32,756 nucleotides of DNA from a virus: positions 1 through 32,756 of IMG/VR virus record IMGVR_UViG_3300042691_017034; one strand, 5' to 3'. The translations under genes were made by a program, and so were the position numbers. Shown one piece after another: positions 1 through 6,043 of the stretch (position 1 is the first letter of the stretch; each line of letters opens with the position of its first letter). Under the pieces are notes generated by a model. It was not told the DNA's origin. It saw nothing but the letters and a program-made list of their open reading frames with translations, and ran no database searches.

Positions 1-899
1 TAACTGGTTTTCAAATCGCGGGCGGGGCTGGAACTGCTTATTCGGCTGCCATTGATAAGTGCGAAGGTTCGGTGATTTATAACGGCGTTATTTTGCAGAG
101 TAACGCAGACAAGTGCATTGTTTCAGGCTGCTATTTTGAGGGGGGCGACGGCGGTGTCGGCGTCAACAATCTTGGCGATTATAACACTATACGAGATAAT
201 CTTTTCTTTGCTGGCTTTGCGACCGTTATCCAAGACCTAGGCACAAGCAACAAAGGAACGCTAATCGAAGGTAATCTTATCGGTATTGGCGATACGGTTA
301 ATGGCAAAGGCGTTGCCATAGCCAGCAGCGCGGCTTTTGGTGGGTTCAACAAAAACGTAGTGAATAACTCGATTGCGTATACCGCAGGGACGGCTGGCGT
401 TAAGGGTATTCAACTTGCGGGCACGGAACCTCGCGTAAACATTTCAGGTAACTCATTTGACCCGAGGGGCGACTGGACTGGCGCAGGAACTGTTAAAATT
501 GACGATCAAAGCACTGATGGCGGCCCGTCAGGGGTAATTACGCAGCAAAATGGTGCTTATGAAATCCCTGTTTTGGCTCGTGGTGCGCTGTCTCTATTTT
601 TGCCTGCGGCAGCGTTGACTCAAGCGGACGTATCGTCAAACATATTGACCATCCCCAACGGCAGCTATTTTCCTGTTACGGCCGCATCCCCGGTGACCGT
701 CAATCGTTTTAACGCCGGTAATTTAACAGGTCGAATTATCGTTATGCGGACAACGAACGCGAACATGACGTTTGCCGACACAGCGTATAACCAGTTGGCA
801 GGTGGCGTGTCCTTCACTGGGCCGGGCACCATCACCTTCTTTGTAGAAAAAATCGGTTCCGACGACTACGCGTATGAACTTTGCCGAACTGTTTTTTAA
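1..899 (+). CDS. Tailspike, C-terminal part (5' end cut by window edge)
   Basis: The frame is open from base 3 and ends at TAA 897-899. It gives about 299 residues rich in Gly, Asn, Val and Ile, with irregular repeats such as SGCYFEGG and NTIRDNLFF that are typical of a right-handed beta-helix (pectate-lyase-like) tailspike. The last ~110 residues look like a separate beta-rich trimerisation or receptor domain. The GTG at 72 is internal, not a real start. The other half of such a protein lies at the right edge (32063-32756), and the two frames are compatible if the ends are joined. A direct join would make an unusually short helix, so a middle portion is probably missing. The lysis genes follow. 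Confidence 0.75.
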   Translation, partial: TGFQIAGGAGTAYSAAIDKCEGSVIYNGVILQSNADKCIVSGCYFEGGDGGVGVNNLGDYNTIRDNLFFAGFATVIQDLGTSNKGTLIEGNLIGIGDTVNGKGVAIASSAAFGGFNKNVVNNSIAYTAGTAGVKGIQLAGTEPRVNISGNSFDPRGDWTGAGTVKIDDQSTDGGPSGVITQQNGAYEIPVLARGALSLFLPAAALTQADVSSNILTIPNGSYFPVTAASPVTVNRFNAGNLTGRIIVMRTTNANMTFADTAYNQLAGGVSFTGPGTITFFVEKIGSDDYAYELCRTVF

Positions 900-1006
900 C
901 CGAGATTGCCAGCGTACAAATGTGCATCATAAATTAGTCCAGTTCTTTCATTGGAATAATTGTATGCTATTAGTGCCGAATTGGTAGTAAGTGCCTGGGG
1001 GTTTCT

Positions 1007-1315
1007 GTGGCGGATTTGAATGTTTTTTCCGTTAAGCTGGATATGCTTCACAGTGATGTGGTGGACATGAAAACGGCCCTGGGCGAACTATCGAAGGCGA
1101 TCACTAAGCTTGCGCTTGTTGAAGAGCGTCAGGCCCAGACTGCTGATGCGCTTGAGCGTGCGTTTAAGGCTATCGGAAAGATCGAGGATCGGCTGTCTAC
1201 GTTAGAGCAGGCTGCCCCTAAATCCAAGGAAACCAGCGCCTGGGTTGATCGCTTCGTATTGGGCGCTGTTGTCCTGATTACCGGGTTCATTGGGACTAAG
1301 TTGGGTTTGCTATGA
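1007..1315 (+). CDS. XhlA-like coiled-coil membrane protein of the lysis cassette
   Basis: This is a GTG-start protein of 102 residues. Residues ~5-70 form heptad-rich coiled coil (KLDMLHSDVVDMK, KIEDRLSTLEQAA). Residues ~80-100 form one transmembrane helix (FVLGAVVLITGFIGTKL) at the extreme C terminus. This topology matches the XhlA family of phage lysis-associated proteins, which sit at the cytoplasmic membrane. It overlaps the endolysin start by 4 bases (ATGA), so the two are probably translationally coupled. The sequence just upstream is only G-rich (gggggtttct), so the GTG start is likely rather than certain. A protein of the same shape could instead be an antiholin. Confidence 0.6.
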   Translation: MADLNVFSVKLDMLHSDVVDMKTALGELSKAITKLALVEERQAQTADALERAFKAIGKIEDRLSTLEQAAPKSKETSAWVDRFVLGAVVLITGFIGTKLGLL

Positions 1316-1704
1316 GTATTGTTCTGGGACAGCGTTCGCTTTCTAGGCTGGAAGGTGTGCATCCAGATTTGGTGCGTGTGGTCAAGAAGGCCGCAGCGAT
1401 TTCCTCTTTGGACTTTACCGTTCTGGAAGGACTACGAACCCAAGAGCGTCAGAAGCAATTGCTTGGACTTGGCGCTACCAAAACTATGAACTCACGCCAT
1501 CTAACCGGACACGCGGTTGATTTGGCCCCTATGGTTGGCGGCACAGTACGTTGGGATTGGCCGCTGTACCATCAGCTTGCTGTTATCGTAAAGGAAGCAG
1601 CTAAGGCTGAAAACGTCCCGATCCAATGGGGTGGGGACTGGCGCACCTTCAAGGATGGCCCGCATTGGGAACTGCCTTGGAAGGTATATCCGAAAGGAAA
1701 ATGA
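1312..1704 (+). CDS. Endolysin, M15-family peptidoglycan peptidase
   Basis: This 130-residue protein has the complete M15 (VanY / L-alanyl-D-glutamate endopeptidase) signature. Residues 61-70 read SRHLTGHAVD, giving zinc ligands H63 and D70. Residues 106-119 include WGGDW and then D115-G-P-H118-W, giving the catalytic acid and third zinc ligand. The spacing resembles the phage T5 endolysin. The enzyme should cut the peptide stems of peptidoglycan at lysis. There is no signal peptide, so release to the periplasm would need the adjacent holin. It sits between the XhlA-like gene (4-base overlap) and the holin (1-base gap). A second, different M15 domain occurs in the ejection-protein region at 28922-29287. 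Confidence 0.92.
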   Translation: MSIVLGQRSLSRLEGVHPDLVRVVKKAAAISSLDFTVLEGLRTQERQKQLLGLGATKTMNSRHLTGHAVDLAPMVGGTVRWDWPLYHQLAVIVKEAAKAENVPIQWGGDWRTFKDGPHWELPWKVYPKGK

Positions 1705-1705
1705 T

Positions 1706-1879
1706 ATGAACAAAGAGCAACTCTTCGGAATCATCCGCACCGTGGCCGCTTTTGGCTTTGGCTATCTCTCGGCCAAGGGCACGATCGATGGTGCAACGGC
1801 TGAGGCTCTGGCTGGCGCTGTGGCGACCATTGGCGTTGCCGTGTGGTCGGTGGTCAGTAAGAAGAAGCTGGAAGCGTGA
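1706..1879 (+). CDS. Small holin, two transmembrane segments
   Basis: This is a 57-residue protein starting at the ATG at 1706, preceded by a good ribosome site (gaaaggaaaatgat). A longer frame upstream overlaps the endolysin and is not needed. It has two hydrophobic helices, about residues 5-24 (LFGIIRTVAAFGFGYLSAKG) and 30-50 (AEALAGAVATIGVAVWSVV). They are joined by a short turn and followed by a basic tail (SKKKLEA). Size, two helices, the G-T-I-D turn and position after an endolysin match the Pam3-gp28-type holins. It would form the membrane lesion that releases the endolysin. Its end overlaps the GTG of the next gene by 4 bases. Confidence 0.8.
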   Translation: MNKEQLFGIIRTVAAFGFGYLSAKGTIDGATAEALAGAVATIGVAVWSVVSKKKLEA

Positions 1880-2103
1880 TCAAGTTCCTGACGGCCTTGC
1901 TAGGCATGATCGAGAAGGTGTTTGCCTATCTCGATCAACGCCATTGGAAGCAGCAGGGCCGTCAGGAAGCCGTCAAGGAGATGAACGATGCCATCAATCG
2001 CCAGATCGAACTTGGTGAGGCTGCTGTCAGCGTTCCTGATCCTGAGCGTGACGAGCGGCTGCGCAACCGCTTTGACCGGAGTCGAGGCTATCCCGAAGAA
2101 TAG
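1876..2103 (+). CDS. Inner-membrane spanin (Rz-like)
   Basis: This 75-residue protein starts at a GTG that overlaps the holin stop. Residues 1-18 (MIKFLTALLGMIEKVFAY) are an N-terminal hydrophobic segment. The rest is a charged helical region (QQGRQEAVKEMNDAINRQIELGEAA), as expected for a periplasmic coiled coil anchored in the inner membrane. A lipoprotein gene is embedded in another frame inside it (1988-2230), which is the classical Rz/Rz1 arrangement. Sequence similarity to lambda Rz is not visible, so the call rests on topology and gene context. It should partner the o-spanin to fuse inner and outer membranes at the last step of lysis. Confidence 0.65.
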   Translation: MIKFLTALLGMIEKVFAYLDQRHWKQQGRQEAVKEMNDAINRQIELGEAAVSVPDPERDERLRNRFDRSRGYPEE

Positions 2104-2230
2104 CTATTGCTCCATTGCCAAGCCTATCAGCTACGATAGCGCCAAGGATACACCGGAAACGGTGAAGCAGATCGAGCAGCATAATAGCAAGTATGTCTGC
2201 GCCTGCGAGAACGACTGTCCTAAGCCTTAA
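1988..2230 (+). CDS. Outer-membrane lipoprotein spanin (Rz1-like), embedded start
   Basis: This 80-residue protein starts inside the i-spanin gene in another frame and ends 127 bases beyond it. Residues 1-25 form a lipoprotein signal: basic start (ARSNLVR), hydrophobic core (LLSAFLILSV), then T-S-G-C with the acylated cysteine at residue 25. The T at -3 is a little unusual. The mature part is about 55 residues with three further cysteines (YCSIA, YVCACEN, NDCPKP), so disulfides are possible. Rz1 proteins are usually proline-rich, but this one is only mildly so. It ends 11 bases inside the opposite-strand dCTP deaminase gene, where the two large transcription units converge. Confidence 0.72.
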   Translation: MPSIARSNLVRLLSAFLILSVTSGCATALTGVEAIPKNSYCSIAKPISYDSAKDTPETVKQIEQHNSKYVCACENDCPKP

Positions 2231-2765
2231 TCCCCGACACGCTGGAATCTCCATTGTAGCGTCCTTTAGAGGCATAGGAGGCTTCGGTTGGCACTGGCTC
2301 ATGCTTGAAGAACACCATCTGTCCTATGGGGTCTCCTGGGCGAATCCTGATGGCATGATGCTTGGTCATGTTCTTGAGTTCGAGCGTTAGCACCGATCCG
2401 TTCCAGCCAGCATCACACCAGCCAGCATTCATATGCTCTAGGCCAATGCGCGCCATGCTGGATTTAAGCTTGTATTCTGCGCTTATGTTGTCTGGCAGAT
2501 TAAATACCTCAACGGACTGAGCAAGGATAAATTCACCGGGACGCAGCAGCCAGCCTTTTTCGTCCATGATATGCTCTCGGAAGCTGAGAGACTTTCGCGC
2601 TCGGTAATCAACTTCCCAATCGTGTGCTTTCCAAGGGATGTCCTCCCAAAGGATCTTATCGCCAAGGTGGATGTCAATTGATGCTGCGTTGATTGCCTTA
2701 TGATAGACTGGACTGATTACCTGATCCTTGACGATCTGCACCAGTTCATTGTGGCTGATTAGCAT
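2220..2765 (-). CDS. dcd: dCTP deaminase / dUTPase family
   Basis: This is a 181-residue protein. Family motifs are clear: ASIDIHLG (28-35), LKSSMARIGL (100-109, the substrate loop serine and arginine), DAGWNGSVLTLEL (118-130) with the catalytic-type E129, and a C-terminal lid-like segment KGRYNGDSS (167-175). The family deaminates dCTP to dUTP and/or cleaves dUTP. In a phage this supplies dUMP for thymidylate or keeps uracil out of DNA. The start has a good ribosome site (ccggagagatcaATG). The gene overlaps the upstream XRE gene by 20 bases and is the last gene of the leftward unit. Whether it is mono- or bifunctional cannot be told here. Confidence 0.88.
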   Translation of the reverse strand: MLISHNELVQIVKDQVISPVYHKAINAASIDIHLGDKILWEDIPWKAHDWEVDYRARKSLSFREHIMDEKGWLLRPGEFILAQSVEVFNLPDNISAEYKLKSSMARIGLEHMNAGWCDAGWNGSVLTLELKNMTKHHAIRIRPGDPIGQMVFFKHEPVPTEASYASKGRYNGDSSVSGIKA

Positions 2766-2994
2766 TGATCTCTCCGGTTGAATCTAGGCCAAGGAGGAAG
2801 TTAACGGATTCCCCTAGTGTCTCGGCCATGACAAGAATAAACATTAGGCTTGGGTTAGGCCGCTGGCCCTTTATCACGCGCCGTATGTATGTTTCGCTGA
2901 AGCCTGATTTTTTGGCTATCGCTGAGAATGACATATATTTGCGCTTGCGTTCTAATGCCTGAGCCAGCCTGCTGGCAAAAATCTGCGGAATCAT
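2746..2994 (-). CDS. XRE/Cro-CI family helix-turn-helix regulator
   Basis: This 82-residue protein has a clear helix-turn-helix at about residues 20-55. SFSAIAKKSGFSETYIRRVI forms the two recognition helices, followed by the R-P-N-PSL turn and a hydrophobic helix (MFILVMAETLGESVNFLLG). Size and fold match small phage Cro-like repressors with no peptidase domain, so it is not a LexA-type cI. It is translationally coupled to the 54-residue gene upstream (ATGA overlap). It lies at the distal end of the leftward unit beside dCTP deaminase, not next to a divergent promoter, so its operator is not obvious. Confidence 0.82.
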   Translation of the reverse strand: MIPQIFASRLAQALERKRKYMSFSAIAKKSGFSETYIRRVIKGQRPNPSLMFILVMAETLGESVNFLLGLDSTGEINANQPQ

Positions 2995-3155
2995 TCGCCT
3001 TCATCCATATGCAACGAGACTTTGAATTTTTTGCCATGCCAGGTAAACCAGAATACGCCGATATGATCCGGGATAAACAGGCGCAGCTTATCAGCGTCAT
3101 CTAGTATCCGCTTGCCTAGATCGCTGATTAGCTCATCTCGATCTTTCAATTCCAT
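2991..3155 (-). CDS. Hypothetical 54-residue phage protein
   Basis: The start is the ATG at 3155, chosen because it overlaps the preceding stop as ATGA; a longer reading upstream overlaps the previous gene. The protein has an acidic helical N-terminal half (MELKDRDELISDLGKRILDDADK) and a C-terminal beta-like half (IGVFWFTWHGKKFKVSLHMD). No family was recognised. It belongs to a chain of very small overlapping leftward genes between SSB and dCTP deaminase. That position in many phages is used for host-takeover or anti-defence factors, but nothing in the sequence shows such a role. Confidence 0.6.
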   Translation of the reverse strand: MELKDRDELISDLGKRILDDADKLRLFIPDHIGVFWFTWHGKKFKVSLHMDEGE

Positions 3156-3436
3156 CACCCTTCCCCCACGATCTTGGCCAGGTCGAGGGCGCGAATTGCT
3201 TCGCGCAAGGTTCGCCGGGTCCACTGACCAACAGTTTCGCATTCGCCCGACGGCGTCTTACTTGGCGCAACGGTTGCCGCCGCCTCAAGCGCCAACCGCG
3301 CGCCTTCCAGCTTGCCGCGTTGGTATGCTGCGATGCGGTGGCGGGCAACATGACGAGCAAGCGCAGCCTTTTCGTGCGTGGACAGCCATGCGTGGTCAAC
3401 AATGTCCCGATCTTCCTGCGTCACTTCAACCATCAT
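3155..3436 (-). CDS. Hypothetical 93-residue helical protein
   Basis: This 93-residue protein is almost entirely predicted helix and rich in Ala, Arg and Glu (KAALARHVARHRIAAYQRGK, LEGARLALEAAATVA). It has a single cysteine (GECETVGQW). It is linked by 4-base ATGA overlaps to the genes on both sides, strong evidence that the frame is real and the starts correct. A ribosome site aaaggacgc precedes the ATG. No family or catalytic motif was recognised. The start might also be the second methionine, residue 2. Confidence 0.6.
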   Translation of the reverse strand: MMVEVTQEDRDIVDHAWLSTHEKAALARHVARHRIAAYQRGKLEGARLALEAAATVAPSKTPSGECETVGQWTRRTLREAIRALDLAKIVGEG

Positions 3437-3714
3437 GCGTCCTTTCCAAAGCGCTGCTCAATCTGCCGCGCGTAGTAACCGGGGTAGTTGTCGCTGGTCC
3501 TGCCGTGCTGCTGGACGCGCAACCACTCCACCACATCGGCAATCGCCTGCTGGTAGCGCTTGTCGCCGTAGTCGCGGATTGTTGGAAGCATCCGTGCGGC
3601 GATGCATCGACGTTCCTCAATGCAGGTTTCACTCGCACGGACATCTATTTCAACGTCATAGGCAAGGCCATGCTCAATGGCCCGCGCCAGTTCGTTAATC
3701 AGTTCGTCACTCAT
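3433..3714 (-). CDS. Hypothetical 93-residue protein
   Basis: The N terminus is MSDELINELARAIEHGLAYD. The rest is helical with two cysteines (ETCIEERRCIAARM) and a tyrosine/arginine-rich tail (DNYPGYYARQIEQRFGK). The start is preceded by aaaggatcgcag, a good ribosome site, and the stop overlaps the next ATG. No family was recognised. The paired C-x6-C is too little to call a metal site. It is part of the coupled chain of small leftward genes. Confidence 0.6.
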   Translation of the reverse strand: MSDELINELARAIEHGLAYDVEIDVRASETCIEERRCIAARMLPTIRDYGDKRYQQAIADVVEWLRVQQHGRTSDNYPGYYARQIEQRFGKDA

Positions 3715-3946
3715 CTGCGATCCTTTCGAGTTCGGCGCTGACGGCTAAGATTGGAAAGCCTGTATCCGAGTCAATAAGGTGCGGCGGACAGTAATCTTCA
3801 TTCATACAATGTGGACGTGATGTTTCGCTGCCCCACCTGCTGCCTGTCCAGCAGGTATTTTTAATTGGAAATCCGTTACGGCAAATCATGCGCCGATCAA
3901 TGTATGCGCTACATGGCCCCCGCGCGATTGTCGCTGCGTCAGTCAT
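3707..3946 (-). CDS. Hypothetical cysteine-rich 79-residue protein
   Basis: The start is the ATG at 3946, preceded by ggagccaagcc; an extension upstream would overlap the previous gene by over 100 bases. The protein has five cysteines (GPCSAY, RMICRNG, NTCWTG, PHCMNEDYCPPH), suggesting a small metal-binding or disulfide-held fold. The C terminus is helical (AVSAELERIADE). No known family was recognised. Its ribosome-site and start segment is almost identical to the one 270 bases away in front of the next gene (3939-4217); see findings. It overlaps the following gene by 8 bases. Confidence 0.55.
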   Translation of the reverse strand: MTDAATIARGPCSAYIDRRMICRNGFPIKNTCWTGSRWGSETSRPHCMNEDYCPPHLIDSDTGFPILAVSAELERIADE

Positions 3947-4217
3947 GGCTTGGCTCCGGGCGGTAGGCGATGCGAATAATTGTAGCCAGTGATCGCACGA
4001 TTTCGGCGCGGATATCTTCGTCGATATTGGCGAAGCCGTGTTTGATCCCGCCGCGATCATTCAAATCTGCCAGAACGCCACGGGCTGCATGGTGAGCCCA
4101 ATCAAGCGGAGTGGGTGGATTTTCCCCATCACCATCCCACCACTTATCCGGCGCGTCATACGGGTATTTGCTACCACGTTTCAGCGTATGTTCTGCGATC
4201 TGCTCAGGCGTCAGCAT
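3939..4217 (-). CDS. Hypothetical 92-residue phage protein
   Basis: The start chosen is the ATG at 4217 with ribosome site gaggagccaagcc; an in-frame upstream extension has no comparable site. The sequence begins MLTPEQIAEHTLKRGSKYPY and is followed by a Trp/Asp/Gly-rich loop (DKWWDGDGENPP). The C-terminal half is helical (DWAHHAARGVLADLNDRGG, DIRAEIVRSLATIIRIAY). It resembles no family I can name. Its stop region overlaps the next start, as in the rest of this gene chain. Confidence 0.58.
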   Translation of the reverse strand: MLTPEQIAEHTLKRGSKYPYDAPDKWWDGDGENPPTPLDWAHHAARGVLADLNDRGGIKHGFANIDEDIRAEIVRSLATIIRIAYRPEPSHD

Positions 4218-4642
4218 GGCTTGGCTCCTCGAGTGCGAGTGAGATGCTTTGGCAAACAATCCAACGCCTCTCGCAGCGCCTTCTCCCGCTCCTCCGCAGC
4301 GCGCAGGGCTTCGGTCAGGCGGGTGATTTCGGCGTCACTGGCGCGGGTGTTCCATGCGGCGATGGCTTCGGCTCTCCATGCCGCATCATCACTCAAATCA
4401 TATCCGGTGCGAACCTCTAGGCATGAAGGCTCATAATGCGCCCACTTGTCGCCTTGGTTTATGGCGAGCGTGGCGCATTGCTCACTGCAAAACGGGCACG
4501 GCTTCAATTCACTCTGCATCACTGCCTCCTGCGGGCGGGGTGTGGGCTGCATCGCTGCTCGTTTTATTTGGCCGCGAGCGTCTTCAGATTTCTGCTTGTC
4601 TCTCTCAACGAGTTCGCGCCACGATAATGGTCCGTGCGTCAT
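4211..4642 (-). CDS. Lar-like restriction-alleviation zinc protein with C-terminal coiled coil
   Basis: This is a 143-residue protein. Residues ~46-100 form a Lar-type domain: LKPCPFCSEQC, then a cysteine at PSCLEV, then the closing motif AEAIAAWNTRA, which is the usual Lar family ending. The known Lar proteins relieve type I restriction by modulating host modification and restriction enzymes; that role is inferred here from similarity only. The C-terminal ~35 residues are a coiled coil (LTEALRAAEEREKALREAL) not found in short Lar proteins. The start overlaps the previous stop as ATGA. A second candidate start is the methionine just before QSELKPCPFC. Confidence 0.7.
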   Translation of the reverse strand: MTHGPLSWRELVERDKQKSEDARGQIKRAAMQPTPRPQEAVMQSELKPCPFCSEQCATLAINQGDKWAHYEPSCLEVRTGYDLSDDAAWRAEAIAAWNTRASDAEITRLTEALRAAEEREKALREALDCLPKHLTRTRGAKPC

Positions 4643-4836
4643 GCGTTGGTGTCCTTATCTTGCGCGCGGAGAGCGGCTTTGGCTTGGTCAACGTAATGGA
4701 CCCATTCAGTGTTGACGCGCTGCTCCACAACGCCGTCAGCGTCCCCCATGCGCACTTCGGGGTCTGCGCGACACATCGCCCGCGCTACCTTCTCGATCTG
4801 GTTCGTGTCGGTTCCTTCGGTCGGTGACGCGCTCAT
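4639..4836 (-). CDS. Hypothetical 65-residue protein
   Basis: This reads from the ATG at 4836, preceded by gatcggggaggcggggga; upstream frame extension overlaps the previous gene. It has a short polar N terminus, then a helical body (NQIEKVARAMCRADPEVRMG, VEQRVNTEWVHYVDQAKAAL). The pattern E-K-V-A-R-A-M-C followed by W-x-x-Y-x-x-Q-A-K-A-A-L resembles short helical proteins common in alphaproteobacterial phages and prophages, whose function is unknown. It is coupled at both ends by 4-base overlaps. Confidence 0.6.
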   Translation of the reverse strand: MSASPTEGTDTNQIEKVARAMCRADPEVRMGDADGVVEQRVNTEWVHYVDQAKAALRAQDKDTNA

Positions 4837-5297
4837 TCCCCCGCCTCCCCGATCTTGCGCCACTCGTAGCCACGGGCTTGCATGGCGGCGCGGAGTGCGT
4901 CTGCACCATCGACGCAACCGGCGAAGCCCACCGGCAAACTAGCGAAAGCCTCCACCAGCGGGTCGGGGTCGGGCGCGGGGAGGATGAAGGGGGCGAGGCG
5001 TGATCTCATTGGGCCAGTCTTGGCAAATCCCCGCGCTTCGAGATCGCCATCCACAAGCAGTGCAGCCTCACTAAACCGCTCCGCCTGTTCCCGCAGTTCT
5101 GCGGCGTGGCGGGCTTCGGTGGCTGCTTCGCGTTCGATGGCGCGGCAGAGGGCTTCAGTCGTCGTCACAGCGCGGGCAATTACCTCAAACGGCGGATGAT
5201 CTCGCTCGGCGGCGATTTCATTCACCAGCGCCAGCGCTTTTGCTTCGGTGTCGGTCATTGGGGTTCTCCTTGGCGCGGGCGAGGGCGGCGTTTCCAT
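4833..5297 (-). CDS. Hypothetical 154-residue helical protein
   Basis: Two starts are possible. ATG at 5297 overlaps the previous stop (TAATG) and has gaggagcaagcata before it. ATG at 5258 (141 residues) has aaggagaacccc before it. The body is alpha-helical and Glu/Ala-rich (TTEALCRAIEREAATEAR, HAAELREQAERFSEAALL). It is followed by a C-terminal part ending in GYEWRKIGEAGE. No family was recognised. The coiled-coil-like centre suggests oligomerisation. Confidence 0.58.
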   Translation of the reverse strand: METPPSPAPRRTPMTDTEAKALALVNEIAAERDHPPFEVIARAVTTTEALCRAIEREAATEARHAAELREQAERFSEAALLVDGDLEARGFAKTGPMRSRLAPFILPAPDPDPLVEAFASLPVGFAGCVDGADALRAAMQARGYEWRKIGEAGE

Positions 5298-5467
5298 TAT
5301 GCTTGCTCCTCATCAATTTTGCCCATTGGCTGTTCAGCCACCTGTCGCACAATGTCGAGCGCCCACGCCACGCGTTTGTCGTGCGGGTGCCAGCCTGCCC
5401 ATTCAGGATCGCGGTTGGCGCGCTCAAGAATGCACAGCGCGCGGATTGCCAGCTCCATCTCTTTCAT
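5297..5467 (-). CDS. Hypothetical 56-residue protein
   Basis: The start is the ATG at 5467, which overlaps the preceding small gene's stop (ATGA) and has the strong ribosome site ggagggtgttcaa. An ATG further upstream would overlap a better-supported small gene. The sequence MKEMELAIRALCILERANRD is helical; WAGWHPHDKRVAWALDIVRQ follows. It resembles short helical phage proteins of unknown role. It ends one base into the next start. Confidence 0.6.
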   Translation of the reverse strand: MKEMELAIRALCILERANRDPEWAGWHPHDKRVAWALDIVRQVAEQPMGKIDEEQA

Positions 5468-5607
5468 TTGAACACCCTCCGCGCATCCGGCAGCAGATCC
5501 TTGGTCTGGCAGGTCTTGCGTAAACAACCACGCACACCAGCAACGCTAATCTCTGCATTGCAATGCTCACACCAGATTGGCGGATACTTGATCTTTTTCT
5601 TAGACAT
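5464..5607 (-). CDS. Small zinc-ribbon-like protein, 47 residues
   Basis: This short gene fills the space between two neighbours. The ATG at 5607 overlaps the upstream gene's stop and its TGA at 5464-5466 overlaps the next ATG. The N terminus is basic (MSKKKIKYPP). Four cysteines follow, C13-x2-C16 (WCEHCNAE) and C28-x4-C33 (GCLRKTC), a plausible single zinc site. The tail is basic (DARRVFK). The layout recalls small RNA- or DNA-binding zinc proteins such as Mu Com, but no homology is claimed. Confidence 0.6.
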   Translation of the reverse strand: MSKKKIKYPPIWCEHCNAEISVAGVRGCLRKTCQTKDLLPDARRVFK

Positions 5608-5761
5608 CAAGAAACTCTTCCATGTGCGTGATCTTTACGATCTGCATTTTAATCCCAATGCGCTTCTCAGCTTTAAGCCGCTCTTCCTTGGCGCGTGCTA
5701 GAGTGTCGTAAGCAAATACTCTGGCGTTGCGGTTAGTACGGACTTCATAGGTAACGTGCAT
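5600..5761 (-). CDS. Hypothetical 53-residue basic protein
   Basis: The start is the ATG at 5761 with strong ribosome site ggagggctaag; a longer upstream frame overlaps the neighbouring gene. The protein is short and alternates beta and helix (MHVTYEVRTNRNARVFAYDT, LARAKEERLKAEKRIG, KMQIVKITHMEEFLDV). The pattern resembles tiny phage proteins of one strand-helix-strand unit. No function was recognised. It overlaps the next gene's start by 8 bases. Confidence 0.6.
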   Translation of the reverse strand: MHVTYEVRTNRNARVFAYDTLARAKEERLKAEKRIGIKMQIVKITHMEEFLDV

Positions 5762-5771
5762 CTTAGCCCTC

Positions 5772-6026
5772 CTACTCGCGTGACATGTCGTAGCGATAAT
5801 CACCATAGGATGCCTGCTCATCCTCGTAGTCATCATCTACGCGATCAAAGCATTCCTGAATGAATGCTTTGTCCTGTTCTGCGGTGGTTTCAATCTCATT
5901 GCCATCAAGCGTAACGCTAATCAGCTCGACATCAACGTCACCAAAGCACTTAGTTGCGCGGTATTCGACCAGAACATCTACGTCCTCGTCGTTGATTGTG
6001 ATGGTCGTATAAAAGCTGCTAAACAT
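5772..6026 (-). CDS. Hypothetical acidic 84-residue protein
   Basis: This is a strongly acidic protein. The N-terminal half is beta-rich (SSFYTTITINDEDVDVLVEY, GDVDVELISVTLDGNEI). The C-terminal half is a very acidic helix and tail (CFDRVDDDYEDEQASYGDYR). The ribosome site aataggagaaagca precedes the ATG. It is the first gene after promoter 6068-6095 and a leader hairpin. Small, highly acidic early phage proteins can be DNA mimics, but no specific family is recognised and that is only a suggestion. Confidence 0.68.
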   Translation of the reverse strand: MFSSFYTTITINDEDVDVLVEYRATKCFGDVDVELISVTLDGNEIETTAEQDKAFIQECFDRVDDDYEDEQASYGDYRYDMSRE

Positions 6027-6043
6027 TGCTTTCTCCTATTGGC

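Noticed and set aside
900-1006. Late promoter for the lysis cassette (TTTCAT ... TATTAG or TATGCT)
   Set aside because: Elements are poor and the spacing fits several readings equally, so no promoter is claimed.
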